Below, piece by piece: positions 9,339 through 17,797 of a stretch of 64,000 bases of DNA (position 1 is the stretch's first letter; the number at the start of each line of letters is the position of its first letter). The stretch covers positions 90,526 to 154,525 of the forward strand of contig NZ_JAUSBA010000018.1 of the NCBI RefSeq assembly GCF_030652235.1. The letters are read 5' to 3'. A program made the translations under genes and the position numbers. Under the pieces are notes generated by a model. That model was given only the letters and a program-made list of their open reading frames with translations. It made no database searches and was not told where the DNA came from. Source of the DNA: Cypionkella sp. Lineage in GTDB: Bacteria > Pseudomonadota > Alphaproteobacteria > Rhodobacterales > Rhodobacteraceae.

Positions 9339-10256
9339 ATGCCGGATCAGGCGGTGTTGCGTGTCGACGTGGGCCGCGCGGGGTTGCGGGTAGACCGGGC
9401 GGCTTTGGCGGCGGCATTGACAGCCCTGCCTGCGGGCGCGCCAGTGGTGGTGATGATCCACGGCTATCGCTTTGCACCGGGGGCTGCGGGCGGGAATTGC
9501 CCGCATCGGCATATCTTCTCGTTGCAACCGCCGGTGCAGGACTGGACGGCGATCTCTTGGCCTCGGCATTTGGGCTTGAGTGGCGGGCGGGCGCTGGCGA
9601 TTGGTTTTGGCTGGCCCGCGCGCGGGCGGTTTCGCGGGGCCTGTGTGCGGGCAAGGGTTGCGGGGCGGGCTTTGGCGGAACTGGCGGAGCTGGTGCAGAG
9701 CCTTGATCCGGGACGGGCGTTTGATGTCGTGGGGCATAGCTTGGGGGCCAGGGTGGCGCTGGCCGCCCTGCCCTATGCCAGCCCCGGCGCTCTGCGGCGG
9801 TTGATTTTACTGGCGGCGGCAGAGACGCGGCGTCCGGCGATGCGGGCGATGGCCTCGGCTGCGGGGCGCAGTGTGCAGGTGGTCAATGTCACCACGCGCG
9901 AGAATGATCTGTTTGATTTTCTGTTCGAGTGGCTGGCAGGCGCGGGTCTGGATACCGCGATTGGGCAGGGCTTGCGCGAAACGCCTGCGAATTGGCTCGA
10001 TCTGCAGTTGGATCAGCCCACGAGTTTGGCGGCGTTGGCGCGGTTGGGCCATGCTTTGCCCGAGGCTCCGGCGCGGATCAGCCATTGGTCGCCTTACCTG
10101 CGGCCGGGGGCTTTGGGGCTGTATCGGGCGATTTTGGACGGCTCACTGCCGCTTGGGGTGTTGCGGAATGCGCTGCCCGAGCGGCGTGATCCACGGTGGT
10201 CACGGTTGCTGGCGGGGTGGTGCTGGCCGTTGATTGGGCGGATGCAGCGGGTTTAA
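9339..10256 (+). CDS. Alpha/beta hydrolase
   Basis: A 305-residue alpha/beta-hydrolase-fold protein, probably an esterase or lipase of unknown substrate. The oxyanion-hole strand VVVMIHGYRF lies near residue 35. The nucleophile elbow GHSLG places the catalytic serine at residue 134. There is no signal peptide. ATG 9339 follows GAGGAG at normal spacing. The sequence is very rich in Ala, Leu, Gly and Arg, in line with the GC-rich host. It overlaps the convergent membrane-protein gene by four bases at its 3' end. Confidence 0.85.
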   Translation: MPDQAVLRVDVGRAGLRVDRAALAAALTALPAGAPVVVMIHGYRFAPGAAGGNCPHRHIFSLQPPVQDWTAISWPRHLGLSGGRALAIGFGWPARGRFRGACVRARVAGRALAELAELVQSLDPGRAFDVVGHSLGARVALAALPYASPGALRRLILLAAAETRRPAMRAMASAAGRSVQVVNVTTRENDLFDFLFEWLAGAGLDTAIGQGLRETPANWLDLQLDQPTSLAALARLGHALPEAPARISHWSPYLRPGALGLYRAILDGSLPLGVLRNALPERRDPRWSRLLAGWCWPLIGRMQRV

Positions 10257-10873
10257 GCCGAAGCGTAGCCTTCCTGCACGCTGCGCACCAAGGCGGTGCG
10301 GATCAGGTTCGACACCAAGGGCAGCAGGCCGAAATACAAAAGCCAAGTGGTTTGCGAGGCATGATGGATCAATGTCTCATTCACTAAGACCATGGCGAGG
10401 TTATAGATCACCATCACCCGGGTCATCACCGCATCGGTGCCGCGCATTTCCGGCTGCGGCCAGCGGAGACGGTTGATGGCGTAGGACCCGTCCACCACGT
10501 CGATGGTGTAAAGCGCTGCGGCGAAGACAAAGTAGAGGCTCAGGAAGCGTTGACACAGCAGAGGTTCCGCGCTCCAGATCAGCAAAGCCAGGGCTCCGGG
10601 GCCTGCCAGCAGGATCAGCGCGACGGTGACGGGGGCGGAAACATGCGCGCGGGTGCGGCTGATCATCAGCCGAGATTTCATCGCCAGACGCAGCCCCATG
10701 CCCAGCACGAAAGCGACCATGAAGGTGGTGCTGGCATCGTCCAGCCAGATCCGCAGCAGCGGCCATGCAAACAGGATCAACAGGCCGGGCAACAGGATTT
10801 CAACCGGAAACGGAGAGGTACGGCGAAAGCTGCGGAAAAACTGCGCGACGTTGTCCAGTATTGCTTCAAACAT
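10253..10873 (-). CDS. Hypothetical integral membrane protein
   Basis: A 206-residue protein with about five or six membrane segments, for example ILLPGLLILFAWPLL, VALILLAGPGALALLIW and FLSLYFVFAAALYTIDVV. I see no transporter or enzyme signature. It lies downstream of yciB on the same strand, 91 bases away, and could be the last gene of the ftsY - EamA - yciB run. Its start ATG 10873 gives MFEAILDNVAQFFRSF, an amphipathic N-terminus. Confidence 0.7.
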   Translation of the reverse strand: MFEAILDNVAQFFRSFRRTSPFPVEILLPGLLILFAWPLLRIWLDDASTTFMVAFVLGMGLRLAMKSRLMISRTRAHVSAPVTVALILLAGPGALALLIWSAEPLLCQRFLSLYFVFAAALYTIDVVDGSYAINRLRWPQPEMRGTDAVMTRVMVIYNLAMVLVNETLIHHASQTTWLLYFGLLPLVSNLIRTALVRSVQEGYASA

Positions 10874-10964
10874 TCCGCATCCCCCGGTTGACCGCGCTCT
10901 TTCTCAAGGCGCAATCTGGCCGGGGTTGGGCTGGATTGTGGTGAGTTTACGGCAGCAACAGCGG

Positions 10965-11579
10965 TCAGCTGTTGTCGGTTGGCGCGTCAGGTTCCAACGC
11001 AAAGCGGCTGAGCACACCGCTTTGGCTGATGAAGAACAGGAACAAAGCTGCGGTCAGGCCGAAGGTTTTGAAGGTCACCCAAGTGTCGGTGCTGAACATC
11101 CGCCAGATCGCCTCGTTGGCAATCGCGAGGGCGAAAAAGAAGGCGGTGAGGCGACGCGTCAGGATCATCCAACCCTCGGGTTGCAGCGGAAGGGCTTCTT
11201 CCATCACCAGTTTCAGGTAGGACTGGCCGCGCAGAAGGCCGATGCCAAGGGTGATGGCAAAAGCGAGATAGAGCAGCGTCGGCTTCATTTTGATGAAACG
11301 CTCGTCTTTCAGCCAGACCGACAAGCCCCCCATGACGATCACCAAGATCAGCGTCATCAACTGCATCTTTGACAGCGTGCCCGTGAGTTTCCACAAGATC
11401 GCGGTGGTGGCGATGATCAGCACCACGAAAATCGCCGTCATCAGGATGAAGCCGGAATAATCAGTGCCAAGGATGTGGAAGGTTTTGTCTTTGAAAAACC
11501 GGAAGCCCGCGAAGAACAGCACGATGGGGCCAAGCTCTAGGCCCAGCTTGACCATTGGATTTAGTTTACTGGTTGCCAT
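10965..11579 (-). CDS. yciB: Inner-membrane septation protein YciB/IspZ
   Basis: A 204-residue polytopic inner-membrane protein of the YciB (septation protein A) family, linked in enterics to cell-envelope and septum integrity. Recognised by KLGLELGPIVLFFAG near the N-terminus, then ILWKLTGTLSKMQ, FIKMKPTLLYLAFA, and the C-terminal NEAIWRMFSTDTWVTFK. About five membrane segments. It lies four bases behind the EamA-type gene, so the two are co-transcribed. ftsY - EamA - yciB is a familiar Rhodobacterales order. Confidence 0.92.
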   Translation of the reverse strand: MATSKLNPMVKLGLELGPIVLFFAGFRFFKDKTFHILGTDYSGFILMTAIFVVLIIATTAILWKLTGTLSKMQLMTLILVIVMGGLSVWLKDERFIKMKPTLLYLAFAITLGIGLLRGQSYLKLVMEEALPLQPEGWMILTRRLTAFFFALAIANEAIWRMFSTDTWVTFKTFGLTAALFLFFISQSGVLSRFALEPDAPTDNS

Positions 11580-11583
11580 CGCC

Positions 11584-12483
11584 CTACCCCGCCCATTCCA
11601 TCACGACTGCTCCTAACGCAATCAGCGCCATCAGGCCAGTGCGGACAAGCCCGACCTTCTCGCCCAGCACAAGCCAGCCGATCAGGGCGGCGAAAACGGT
11701 CGAGGTTTCGCGCAGCACTGCCGCTTCGCCGACACGATCAAGCCGGGTGGCGATCATGATCGAGCCAAAAGAGAAATAGGCGACAAAGGCTCCGATCAGG
11801 CCGCGTTTGAACAGCGGGATCGCTTGGGTTTTGGTAAGGGATGCGATGCGGCGGGCCATCAGGGCGGGGATGAAGATGCCGTCGAACATGAAGAACCATG
11901 CAAGGAAGGTGAACGGATCAGCGGTGGCGCGGATGCTCCAAGCGTCATAGGTGGTGTAGACCGCGACGAAAGCGCCAGTGGCGGCGGCAAAGGTCAGCGC
12001 AGAGACGAGGGTGTCGCGCTCGGCTTGGAGGTGGCGCAGGTTGTAGACAGCGAGGCCAAGGATCCCCGCCACCAGCAGGCAGACGCCGAACCATTGCAGC
12101 GGATGGTAGGTTTCACCGAACACCAACCCAGCGCCAATTACAGTGAACAGCGGGCCGGTGCCTCGGACAACTGGGTAGACCACGGTGTAAGCGCCGCGGT
12201 CATAGGTCATCGCTTGCAGCAGTTTGTAGACCGCGTGGATCACGAACGCGCCCGCAAAGATCGCCCACATATGCGGCTCAGGCCAAGGCACGACGAATAG
12301 GGCAAACGGGGCGGCGATCACGCCATAGGTCAGGTCAATGACAGCGCGCGACAGCCACGGGTCGTGCTTGCCCTTTTGCAGCGCGCCAAAAATGGCGTGC
12401 AAGACGGCGGCCAGCAGGGCCAGCGCAAGGGCGAGGTGCTGGCCGGTCGGGGTGCCGGCGATCGAGACGAGCCAGTTTGACAT
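11584..12483 (-). CDS. EamA/DMT-family permease
   Basis: A 299-residue membrane protein with about ten hydrophobic segments, the two-repeat EamA layout of drug/metabolite transporters. Segments include LALALALLAAVLHAIFGALQ at the N-terminus, YPVVRGTGPLFTVIGAGLVF in the first repeat, and RETSTVFAALIGWLVLGEK in the second. The P-x-R-G and RETSTVFAAL parts are typical family landmarks. The substrate is unknown. It sits between ftsY and yciB on the same strand. Confidence 0.88.
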   Translation of the reverse strand: MSNWLVSIAGTPTGQHLALALALLAAVLHAIFGALQKGKHDPWLSRAVIDLTYGVIAAPFALFVVPWPEPHMWAIFAGAFVIHAVYKLLQAMTYDRGAYTVVYPVVRGTGPLFTVIGAGLVFGETYHPLQWFGVCLLVAGILGLAVYNLRHLQAERDTLVSALTFAAATGAFVAVYTTYDAWSIRATADPFTFLAWFFMFDGIFIPALMARRIASLTKTQAIPLFKRGLIGAFVAYFSFGSIMIATRLDRVGEAAVLRETSTVFAALIGWLVLGEKVGLVRTGLMALIALGAVVMEWAG

Positions 12484-12510
12484 TATTCACTCTGCGCTTG
12501 GGGTTAACCG

Positions 12511-12556
12511 CCGGGGCCAGCCCCGGACCCCGGGATATTTGAGCACAGAGGATGAC
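12511..12556. other. Intergenic hairpin between ftsY and the EamA gene
   Basis: CCGGGG at 12511-12516 pairs with CCCCGG at 12521-12526 over a 4-nt loop, and GATATTTGAGCACAGAGGATGA follows towards ftsY. Read on the minus strand no U-tract follows, so termination is doubtful. The GATATTTGAGCA part loosely resembles the repeat described at 16079. Confidence 0.35.
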
Positions 12557-13552
12557 CTAGTCGGGTTGGCCTACCAAGGCGCGGGCGAAATCGTCGGGGT
12601 CGAACGGCGCGAGGTCGTCGATTTGCTCGCCGATACCGATGGCGTGGATCGGTAGGCCGAATTTATCGGCCAGCGCCACGAGAACGCCACCCTTGGCAGT
12701 GCCGTCGAGTTTGGTCATCACAAGGCCTGAGACATCGGCAATTTTGCGGAAGATTTCGACTTGGTTGATGGCGTTTTGCCCGGTGGTGGCGTCCAGCACA
12801 AGGATAGTGTTGTGCGGCGCGGTCGGGTCTTTCTTGCGGATGACGCGGACAATTTTCGACAGCTCCTCCATCAGATCCTGACGGTTTTGCAAGCGACCCG
12901 CAGTGTCGATCAGCAGCAGGTCAGCGCCATCGGCTTGGGCTTTGGTGAGCGCATCGAAGGCAAGCGAGGCGGGGTCGGAGCCTTCGGGGGCGGTCAGCAC
13001 GGGGACGCCCGCGCGGGTGCCCCAGACTTGCAACTGCTCGACCGCCGCCGCGCGAAACGTGTCGCCTGCGGCGATCACCACGGATTTTCCGGCGGCTTTG
13101 AATTGCGCGGCGAGTTTGCCAATGGTGGTGGTTTTGCCAGAGCCATTGACGCCGACCACCAGCACGACCTGCGGTTTTTGTGGGTAAAGCGGAAGGGGCC
13201 GAGCCACCGGGGCCATGATACGGGCGATCTCAGAGGCGAGGGCGTCGCGCAGTTCCGAGGTGGAGATGCGTTTGCCAAAGCGGCCCTCGGCGATATTGGC
13301 GGTGACGCGAGTGGCGGTATCGACACCCATATCGGCGGTGATCAGCAATTCCTCAAGGCTTTCGAGCATGGCATCGTCAAGCAGGCGGCGGGGTTCGTCG
13401 CTGCGGCCGATCAGGCGCGAGATCAGGCCGGGTTTGGCCTCGGGCGTGGCTTCCGGGGTGGTTCCGGGATCTGCCACCAAAGCCTCCAGCCCCTCACCGA
13501 TCTTGTCGGAGGAGCGGAACATCCGGTCTTTCAGCTTTTTGAAGAAGGACAT
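12557..13552 (-). CDS. ftsY: Signal recognition particle receptor FtsY
   Basis: SRP receptor GTPase that docks ribosome-nascent chain complexes at the inner membrane. It is 331 residues. The N-terminal acidic A-domain is short, as in many alphaproteobacteria. The NG domain is complete: helical N part near 45-115, P-loop GVNGSGKTTT at 134-143, DTFRAAA at 164-170, DTAGR at 216-220, and TKLDG at 280-284, ending IGIGEQIDDLAPFDPDDF. It is first in the run ftsY - EamA - yciB. Confidence 0.97.
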   Translation of the reverse strand: MSFFKKLKDRMFRSSDKIGEGLEALVADPGTTPEATPEAKPGLISRLIGRSDEPRRLLDDAMLESLEELLITADMGVDTATRVTANIAEGRFGKRISTSELRDALASEIARIMAPVARPLPLYPQKPQVVLVVGVNGSGKTTTIGKLAAQFKAAGKSVVIAAGDTFRAAAVEQLQVWGTRAGVPVLTAPEGSDPASLAFDALTKAQADGADLLLIDTAGRLQNRQDLMEELSKIVRVIRKKDPTAPHNTILVLDATTGQNAINQVEIFRKIADVSGLVMTKLDGTAKGGVLVALADKFGLPIHAIGIGEQIDDLAPFDPDDFARALVGQPD

Positions 13553-13627
13553 GGCGAGTTTTGGCCTTTGGCTGAGGTTTCCTTCACCTAAGGGATTTAT
13601 CGGGTCGGGAAAAGGGCGGGTACGGGT

Positions 13628-14347
13628 TTAAGCGCCGAAAGGCAGCCAATAGAGACCAGACCCGTGCAAGATAAGCATTTGCCCGCACCAATAAGCGGGC
13701 CAGAGTGCAATCGACAGCTTTTGCGCCGTCTTTCCGGTGGGGACCACGAACAGCCGTAGTGCCAGCAGCAGGTCGGACAGGATGAACAGGGCAGCCCCGA
13801 TTTGCAAATATGTCGCCCCGGCGGTTTCGGGATGCGGCACCAGCAGAACGGATGTCAGGCCCATCAGACCGATCACAATGACATAGCCGCGCACCGGCCA
13901 ACGCAGGGGGCCAGTGCGGGGAGCCAGTACGGGGAGCCAGCCAGATTTCGGTTGAAAGAACCAGCAGAGCGAGCGCGATCAGGGCGGCAAGGCTTAGGCC
14001 AGACAGAGCGGCGGGTGGTAAGGTATCGGTAAGAGTTTGCGCGCGCAGCCAGAACGCTGCGCTATAGGCGAGATGGCCTGCGGCAAACGCGGCCATTCCG
14101 AGCAGAAACGCGGTCTTCCTGCGCCGGGTCAGGGCAAAATCGCCCAGCGCGCCGAACGCGAGGCCGAGGCCGATCAACGGAGAAATGCTGGTCGGATGGG
14201 TGAAAGCCACGACGGCGAGCAGACCTGTCGATGCTGTCTTTAAAACAGATCCGGTCAAGCCGACTTGATCACGCGCGGCACCGATGACCCAATAGGTACC
14301 GAAACAGAGCCCGCGAGGATCAGCAGCAGGGGCACGTCGTCTGGCAT
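13628..14347 (-). pseudogene. Lysoplasmalogenase (YhhN family), disrupted by two frameshifts
   Basis: Three reading frames together make one YhhN-type membrane protein of about 240 residues. Frame 1 starts at ATG 14347 (MPDDVPLLLILAG). After a one-base loss near 14310 frame 2 carries LCFGTYWVIGAARDQ and continues through ALGDFALTRRR and FAAGHLAYSAAFW to WLAPRTG. A 13-bp tandem duplication at 13911-13936 then shifts to frame 3, RGYVIVIGLMGL, ending at 13628 with HGSGLYWLPFGA. Deleting one duplicate unit restores APRTGPLRWPVRGYV exactly. The intact family hydrolyses lysoplasmalogens in the membrane. Two independent lesions suggest decay, unless they are assembly errors. Confidence 0.8.
13911..13936. 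repeat. 13-bp tandem duplication inside the lysoplasmalogenase gene
   Basis: CCAGTGCGGGGAG (13911-13923) is followed directly by CCAGTACGGGGAG (13924-13936), 12 of 13 identical. Because 13 is not a multiple of three, it is sufficient to explain the frame change at this point. Confidence 0.9.
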
Positions 14348-14415
14348 CTGCGGCTCCTTGCCTTTGACCCTTGTTGGCTCTGGCCCTTGTGATTTCTCCT
14401 GTTAGATTGCCGACC

Positions 14416-15459
14416 ATGCAAGCTGTTAGCTCACGTCCCCTGCCTATGGCGCTGTTCGCGCTGGCCTCGTTGCTGCCTTTGGCGCTGTTTGGCGCGGGCG
14501 TGGCATGGGGTGGGTGGTGGGGGGTAGCAGGACTGACCTATATGACCGGCTTTGCCGCCTGTTTGGACCAGATTAGCAGTTGGTTTTTGGGCGATGCGCC
14601 CGAGGGAGCGGAGTTTCCGGCAGCGGATGCGTTGCTGGTGGTATTGGGGCTTGGCGCGCTGGCACTGATGCCTGCCGCCGTTTGGGCGGTTGCCGGGCAG
14701 AGTGGGCTTTCGGCTGGCGCGCGGGTGGCGGTGTTTGCGGGCGCAGGGCTGTGGCTGGGCCAAGTGGCGAACCCTGCGGCACATGAGTTGATCCATCGGC
14801 CGGGGCGCGGGCTGTTTCGCCTGGGCGCGCTGGTGTATTGCTGGCTGCTGTTTGGCCATCACACTTCGGCCCACCGCTTGGTGCATCATCGCCATGCCGC
14901 TTCGGCGCAGGACCCGAATACGGCGCGCTCAGGTGAGGGCTATTATGCGTTTTTGATCCGGGCCTGGGGCGGCAGTTTTCGGCGCGGCTGGGCGGCGGAG
15001 GATGCGTTGCGCGAGCGCGGGAAAGTCGGGCTGCATCCCTATGCAGTTTATATTGGGGTGGCGGGGCTGTGTCTGGCCTTGGGTTTCGTGATTGCTGGGG
15101 TTTGGGGGGCTTTGGCTTGGGCGGCGCTGGCAACTCATGCGCAAAGCCAGTTGATGCTGTCGGATTATGTGCAGCATTATGGGCTTACGCGGGCAGTGCA
15201 AGCGGATGGGCGGTTTGAGCCAGTCTCGGCCCGGCACAGTTGGAACGCGCCGCATTGGTTTTCCGCCGCCTTCATGCTGAACGCGCCGCGGCATTCCGAT
15301 CACCATGCGCATCCCGGCCGCCCCTACCCTGCCTTGCGCTTGCCGGATGCCGAAGACGCGCCGCGCCTGCCTTGGCCGCTGCCGCTGGCCTGTATGATCG
15401 CGCTCTGCCCTCCGCTCTGGAAGCGCGCGATCCGCCCGCATCTGAGGCGCTGGCAGTAG
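14416..15459 (+). CDS. AlkB-type alkane/fatty acyl hydroxylase-like membrane protein
   Basis: A 347-residue member of the integral-membrane di-iron family (alkane 1-monooxygenase and fatty acid desaturases). Histidine clusters: HELIHR at 123-128, a second cluster near 148-160 (GHHTSAHRLVHHRHAA), and NAPRHSDHHAHP near 292-303. Hydrophobic segments flank them, as expected for a membrane di-iron enzyme. It also shares the alkane-hydroxylase-like stretch LMLSDYVQHYGL. ATG 14416 (MQAVSSRPLPM) is chosen over upstream starts by homologous length; its ribosome site is weak. The substrate cannot be read from sequence. Divergent from the broken lysoplasmalogenase gene. Confidence 0.85.
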   Translation: MQAVSSRPLPMALFALASLLPLALFGAGVAWGGWWGVAGLTYMTGFAACLDQISSWFLGDAPEGAEFPAADALLVVLGLGALALMPAAVWAVAGQSGLSAGARVAVFAGAGLWLGQVANPAAHELIHRPGRGLFRLGALVYCWLLFGHHTSAHRLVHHRHAASAQDPNTARSGEGYYAFLIRAWGGSFRRGWAAEDALRERGKVGLHPYAVYIGVAGLCLALGFVIAGVWGALAWAALATHAQSQLMLSDYVQHYGLTRAVQADGRFEPVSARHSWNAPHWFSAAFMLNAPRHSDHHAHPGRPYPALRLPDAEDAPRLPWPLPLACMIALCPPLWKRAIRPHLRRWQ

Positions 15460-15525
15460 CGGACACGAAGCTGTCACTGGATTTCTCGCCGGGCTGCGGG
15501 CAGGATCGCGGCAACGGAGATTTTC

Positions 15526-15969
15526 ATGCGCCATTGCCTCGCCCTCGCCTTCCTTGCGTTTGCAGCCCCGGTTTTGGCCGAAACGCCGCCACCGCCAAGC
15601 CCTGTGCTGCCCAGCCCAGTGCGCCCGAGCGCGCCTATGACGGCGACGGCGTTTGAGGCTTATGTGACGGGCAAAACCCTGACCTATGCGCTTGACGGCA
15701 CGGTGTATGGCACCGAGCAGTATAAACCGGATCGCAAGGTGGTCTGGGCCTTCACCGAGGATGAATGCCGCGAGGGTTATTGGTATGACAAAGGCCCGCA
15801 GATTTGTTTTGTCTATGAAGATCCGAACGATCCGCAATGCTGGCTGTTTTTCTTGGGCAGCACCGGCATGAAGGCTGAATTCATCGGCGACGGCGCGGGG
15901 TCTGATCTGTCCGAAGTGGCGCAAAGCGCTGGACCTATGGGCTGCATGGGGCCGCAGGTCGGGGTTTGA
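15526..15969 (+). CDS. Small secreted protein of unknown function
   Basis: A 147-residue protein with a clear signal peptide (MRHCLALAFLAFAAPVLA, cleavage before ETPP), then a proline-rich linker, then a compact domain with DGTVYGTEQYKPDRKVVW, ECREGYWYDKGPQICFVYE and an SxGPMGCMGP end. Four or more cysteines suggest periplasmic disulfides. I recall related proteins of this shape in Rhodobacterales but no function. GGAG lies about seven bases before the ATG. It follows the hydroxylase gene by 66 bases. Confidence 0.8.
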   Translation: MRHCLALAFLAFAAPVLAETPPPPSPVLPSPVRPSAPMTATAFEAYVTGKTLTYALDGTVYGTEQYKPDRKVVWAFTEDECREGYWYDKGPQICFVYEDPNDPQCWLFFLGSTGMKAEFIGDGAGSDLSEVAQSAGPMGCMGPQVGV

Positions 15970-15982
15970 CCGTTTAACCGGA

Positions 15983-16018
15983 GCCGCCTCGGGGGCCATC
16001 GAGGCCCCGCTCAGCGGC
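15983..16018. other. Hairpin downstream of the small secreted protein gene
   Basis: Nested pairing: GCCGC (15983-15987) with GCGGC (16014-16018), and GGGGCC (15992-15997) with GGCCCC (16003-16008). No U-tract follows on the plus strand. Possible 3' end or Rho-associated structure. The rest of 15970-16237 contains no gene. Confidence 0.4.
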
Positions 16019-16078
16019 GCTGCCGGGGATCAATACTGAAGCTCGATCTTGAGCTGCAGCGTTAGATGCCTGCGGCGC

Positions 16079-16129
16079 GAGTATTTCAAAAAGAGCAAGC
16101 CTGAAGTCATTGCTCTTTCTGAAATACTC
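16079..16129. repeat. 51-nt near-perfect inverted repeat (repeat family)
   Basis: Arms 16079-16098 and 16110-16129 are 20 nt each and pair at 19 of 20 positions over an 11-nt loop. A single arm also occurs at 5744-5763, where 18 or 19 of 20 bases match. Runs of C follow rather than T. It sits between convergent genes. Confidence 0.75.
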
Positions 16130-16237
16130 CCCCCCCGGAGGGTCCACCGTTGCGGCCATACTTCTAATTTCAGACTTAGGCCTATACGGCTCCGCGCTAC
16201 AACTTTCGTGCTTGAAATTCGGTTGTCGGGCAGGCGC

Positions 16238-17797
16238 TTAAAACAAACTGCCTTGCTCTGAGCCCCCCGGCTTGAGTTTTCTTGACGCGCGCGGACCTAG
16301 GGTGACTCGGCCATCGGCGAATTCGATCTCGAGAGTTAGGGCTTTTTCAGCGACGGTTTTGCTGGTGATGACATGACCGTCGCCGCGCACCACGGCGTAG
16401 CCGCGTTTGAGGGTTTCGGCATAACCCAGTGTGGTGCGGGTGCGGTCGAGGGCGTCGAGGCGTTGCGACAAGCGGATGAAGCGTTGGGTCGGGGCGGCTT
16501 GCAGGCGGGTATCGAGGGCTGCCAGTTTGATGCGGCCTTCGGCGGTTTTGCGGGTGGCATCGCTGATTAGGCGGGTGAGCGCGGGAGCTAACCGCGAGGC
16601 CCATTTGTCTAAGCTGGCGTGTTTGCGTTCTTGCGCCCGAGCGGTGCGGTCATGAAGGCGCAGACCCGCGTTGCTGAGTGCCTCGGCGCGGCGGGCGATC
16701 AGGGCCAGCAGGGCTTCGGGGCGCAGGCGCGAGGCGATCGTGGCATAGGTGCCGCGTTTTTTTGCCGCCGCTATGCCCAGTGCGCCGCCAAGGCGTTGGT
16801 TTGCGGTATCAAGGCGTTGGCGGGGGGTGGCGAGCAGGGTTTCCAGCCGCGGCAGCGCCCGGGTCAGATCGCGCAGGCGTTGGTCGCGGCGTTGCAGGGT
16901 TTGCGCCACTCCACGCGATTGGCGGGCGGTCAGCGCATCGAGCGTGGCAATCAGGTCGAGGCGCACCGGGACGGCGAGTTCGGCGGCGGCGGTGGGGGTG
17001 GGCGCGCGCAGGTCTGACGCGTAATCGATCAGGGTGGTGTCGGTTTCGTGGCCTACGGCAGAGATGAGGGGTATTTCTGACGCTGCCGCGGCTCGGACGA
17101 CGATTTCTTCGTTGAAGCCCCAAAGGTCTTCAAGGCTGCCTCCGCCCCTTGCGACAATAATCAGGTCGGGGCGCGGGATCGGGCCTCCGGGTTGCAGGGC
17201 GTTGAAGCCTTTGATGGCGGCGGCGACTTCCGCCGCGCAGTTCTGGCCTTGCACGGCGACGGGCCAGATCAGCACATGGCGGGGAAAGCGGTCACGCAGG
17301 CGGTGCAGGATGTCGCGGATGACGGCACCAGAGGGCGAGGTCACGACGCCGATGACGTGCGGCAGATAGGGGATCGGCTTTTTGCGGGCGGGGTCGAACA
17401 GGCCCTCGGCGCCCAGCGCGGCTTTGCGTTTCTCCAGCATCGCCATCAAAGCGCCCGCACCCGCCAGGGCCACATCATCGACGATCAGTTGGTATTTCGA
17501 CTGGCCAGGGAAGGTGGTCATCCGCCCGGTGGCGATCACCTCCATGCCTTCCTCGGGTCGGACCTGCATCTTGGCGACCTGGCCCTTCCATGACACGGCA
17601 TCCAAGGAAGCCCGGTCGTCCTTCAGCGCGAAATACAGATGGCCCGAGGCGGGGCGGCTGACCCGGCCAACCTCGCCGCGCACCCGGACAAGGCCAAATT
17701 CGCCCTCGATCACCTTCTTCACCGCGCCGGAAAGTTCCGAGACGGTGAATTCCGGGGAGTTGGAGGGCGCGGGGGTGTCTTCGAACATATCGGTCAT
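16238..17797 (-). CDS. xseA: Exodeoxyribonuclease VII large subunit
   Basis: Catalytic subunit of exonuclease VII, degrading single-stranded DNA from both ends. It is 519 residues. The N-terminal OB-fold is at about 15-110 (FTVSELSGAVKKVIEGEF, VRGEVGRVSRPASGHLYF). The catalytic domain has GVVTSPSGAVIRDILHRL, then the conserved RGGGSLEDLWGFNEE and SAVGHETDTTLIDYASD. A long coiled-coil follows (residues 290-440). The start MTDMFEDTP overlaps the TGA of the upstream unknown gene (ATGA), so the two are probably coupled. Confidence 0.96.
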   Translation of the reverse strand: MTDMFEDTPAPSNSPEFTVSELSGAVKKVIEGEFGLVRVRGEVGRVSRPASGHLYFALKDDRASLDAVSWKGQVAKMQVRPEEGMEVIATGRMTTFPGQSKYQLIVDDVALAGAGALMAMLEKRKAALGAEGLFDPARKKPIPYLPHVIGVVTSPSGAVIRDILHRLRDRFPRHVLIWPVAVQGQNCAAEVAAAIKGFNALQPGGPIPRPDLIIVARGGGSLEDLWGFNEEIVVRAAAASEIPLISAVGHETDTTLIDYASDLRAPTPTAAAELAVPVRLDLIATLDALTARQSRGVAQTLQRRDQRLRDLTRALPRLETLLATPRQRLDTANQRLGGALGIAAAKKRGTYATIASRLRPEALLALIARRAEALSNAGLRLHDRTARAQERKHASLDKWASRLAPALTRLISDATRKTAEGRIKLAALDTRLQAAPTQRFIRLSQRLDALDRTRTTLGYAETLKRGYAVVRGDGHVITSKTVAEKALTLEIEFADGRVTLGPRASRKLKPGGSEQGSLF

